Of a DNA stretch of 6,930 nt, positions 5,838-6,930 are shown one piece after another (positions within the stretch are counted from its first letter, which is position 1; each line of letters begins with the position of its first letter). Made by a program: the position numbers and the translations under genes. A model generated the notes under the pieces. It did no database searches and was not told the origin of the DNA. It was given only the letters and a program-made list of their open reading frames with translations. The stretch comes from CBDUQP01 sp965369385. Its GTDB lineage: Bacteria > Planctomycetota > Phycisphaerae > SM23-33. The DNA lies in contig CBDUQP010000160.1 in NCBI GenBank assembly GCA_965369385.1, forward strand, positions 1 to 6,930, in the 5' to 3' direction.

Positions 5838-6513
5838 GGCCGACCGCGTTTGGTTGTTGGGATGATACTGCGAATGCCAAGGTCGTAGCGGCAGAGCAAA
5901 TGGAACCATTCGCTCTCGTATCCGAAGTCGGCAAGAAGCGCCTTGCGCCATTTCTGGTTCTACGCCTCGCAAAGCGTCTGTTCGTCCTCGACATAATCAG
6001 GCTTGGGGCCGCGGTCAATCACGTTGCCGAGGATTAGATGGGTGGCGGTGTCGCAGATGGCTGAGAGCTTCGGATACCTGTGTTTCAGCTGCCCTTTGTG
6101 GGTTTTGCATCGTTTGATGAAGTAGGATGAGACGTGTCGCGTCTCCAAGCCGGTGGAGTCGATGGCGGCTAGTGTGAATTGCTTCTTGAGCACCTTGGCC
6201 TCGCGACAGAGAACCAGCGTAGCCGCGAACAGACGGTCAGTCATTGGCTTGGTCAACAGCCGCTTCGCTGCTTGGCAGAGCGTGGTGAGGTGCGGAACGC
6301 CGGTGAGTTCCAAGGCGTCCCGCAGGCGGACCATTCGCTGAGCATGACGCGTATCGCGCGATAATCTTTGCGTTGGAATTCCTTGACGATCAGACAGGCA
6401 ACAAGTTGCGGCTAGGTGAACTGTTTGGGTTCTTTGCCCGGCGAAGTTCGGTAGAATATCCCGAGCCGCCCGTATCGCCATCCGTGCCACAGTGAGCGTA
6501 CTCTTGCTGGTCT
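5838..6513 (-). pseudogene. Decayed IS4/IS5-type DDE transposase, truncated by the neighbouring IS
   Basis: Conceptual translation on the minus strand gives a recognisable transposase once lesions are bridged. Upstream, a frame with QLVACLIVKEFQRKDYRAIR and VMLSEWS is interrupted by a TAG at 6412-6414 between QFT and PQL, probably a former CAG. Near 6326 one base is missing, and the protein continues in the next frame with LRDALELTGVPHLTTL. It then carries LAAIDSTGLETRHVSSYF (first catalytic Asp) and YPKLSAICDTATHLILG. A second TAG at 5960-5962 follows, and then LLADFGYESEWFHLL (second Asp) and GIRSIIPTTKRGRP. It ends at the CTAG of the IS. The final catalytic Glu and C-terminus are absent. 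No intact start codon is seen after the stop at 6514-6516. It is unrelated to the plus-strand transposase. Confidence 0.8.
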
Positions 6514-6598
6514 TTATGGGCTATTGTGTGACCTCTTGTTAGTGAACGCGTGAGAAGACACACTATGTTCTATGCAGAGCAAGTTCGCTCACAACAAA

Positions 6599-6619
6599 TG
6601 GGCCCCAAACGGAGGCCCA
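6599..6619. terminator. GC-rich hairpin, possible weak terminator
   Basis: TGGGCC at 6599-6604 pairs perfectly with GGCCCA at 6614-6619. CC 6605-6606 and GG 6611-6612 extend the stem across one bulged A, and the loop is AAAC. There is no T-run after it on the plus strand and only a weakly T-rich stretch on the minus strand, so intrinsic termination is uncertain. Confidence 0.3.
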
Positions 6620-6664
6620 GATCAGGAGCTATGCACATTTATTGCAGAACTCCAGCCATTTGTG

Positions 6665-6692
6665 TTGAATGTGTCCAGTATTGTGGTATTAT
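6665..6692 (+). promoter_or_regulatory. sigma70-like promoter candidate upstream of the OrfA-like stub
   Basis: TTGAAT at 6665-6670 and TATTAT at 6687-6692 are 16 bases apart. The pair faces the small ORF that starts at 6808, about 110 bases downstream. The match is reasonable but unsupported by other evidence. Confidence 0.3.
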
Positions 6693-6807
6693 GATGTGAC
6701 TTGAGGGGACGAAGTGCATCGCAACCGTCATCAATTCGAATGTTCCTAGGAATCGGATCCAGTTGTTATGAGAGTTTCGAGTAGACTCTTGCGGGAAAGG
6801 AATTCTC

Positions 6808-6900
6808 ATGAAGCGTAAGCGTCATACACAACAGCAGGTGGATCGGAAGTTACAGGTGCCCCGGCTGTATGAACCTATGCTTCCGGTGTCGCGTCATTGA
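6808..6900 (+). pseudogene. Stub resembling the start of an IS3-family OrfA (30 codons)
   Basis: ATG 6808 follows AAAGGA (6796-6801) at 6 bases and encodes MKRKRHTQQQVDRKLQ. This resembles the usual beginning of IS3-family OrfA proteins, where MKRKRHT-x2-Q-x3-RKL leads into a helix-turn-helix domain. After about residue 15 the likeness ends, and the frame stops at TGA 6898-6900 with no helix-turn-helix. No other frame to 6930 restores it. It is most likely the left tip of a decayed IS3-type element. A chance basic peptide is the alternative. Confidence 0.45.
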
Positions 6901-6930
6901 CAGAGCTCCTCACAATGCAATGGGGCACAG

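Larger units (their letters stand above)
6514..6807. other. Noncoding stretch right of the transposase fossil
   Basis: No gene is recognisable on either strand. It probably holds the old outer end of the fossil IS, but I could not define its terminal repeat. An imperfect inverted pair (GTGTGACCTCTT near 6527 and AGAAGACACAC near 6552) is present. A strong hairpin and a promoter-like pair are listed separately. Confidence 0.5.

Noticed and set aside
6153..6364. Two plus-strand ORFs of about 60 residues
   Set aside because: Both are antisense to the fossil transposase and show no features of real genes.
1..6930. CRISPR arrays, tRNA or rRNA genes, toxin-antitoxin or defence genes
   Set aside because: No short direct-repeat array with spacers, no cloverleaf-like or rRNA sequence, and no protein motifs of known defence systems were seen on either strand.

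Overview
The window looks like a bacterial genome segment of moderate GC content, made of one very large gene and a block of insertion-sequence (IS) debris next to it. No ribosomal or other taxonomically firm marker is present. A giant Trp-rich secreted protein beside broken IS5-type, IS4/IS5-type and IS3-type transposases would suit a Planctomycetota-like or similar environmental lineage, but that is only a guess.

Left part, 1-4022, minus strand: a single reading frame stays open for 1340 codons and runs off the left edge. It starts at ATG 4022-4020 with a Sec signal peptide (residues 1-23), then a spacer, then eight tandem copies of a roughly 120-130-residue helical unit, then a different helix-rich region that continues beyond the window. 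I do not recognise the family. The repeat has a readable pattern: W-x6-W-x2-W-x-P, then [RK]-x2-[IVLF]-x2-H, then W 20 residues after the H, then another W about 19 residues later.

Middle, 4023-4309: the upstream region of the giant gene. It holds a Shine-Dalgarno-like site and an AT-rich stretch with a 10-bp palindrome, and no gene.

4310-5837: an IS5-superfamily/IS1182-like element of about 1.5 kb. It has 12-bp perfect terminal inverted repeats flanked by CTAG on both sides. Its transposase gene has a good promoter and ribosome binding site, but it is broken at 5420. Exactly at the break lies another copy of the element's own terminal sequence, so the last 0.42 kb is itself bounded by two IS ends.

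5838-6513, minus strand: a second, unrelated DDE transposase fossil with two in-frame TAG codons and a one-base frameshift. Its C-terminal end is cut off exactly where the first IS begins, and the missing part is not found on the other side of that IS.

6514-6930: mostly noncoding. It has a strong hairpin, a sigma70-like promoter candidate and a 30-codon ORF whose first 15 or so residues resemble the start of an IS3-family OrfA. The region upstream of the giant gene has therefore taken repeated transposon hits and decayed. Nothing functionally links the transposases to the giant protein. The most promising undescribed object is the giant repeat protein.
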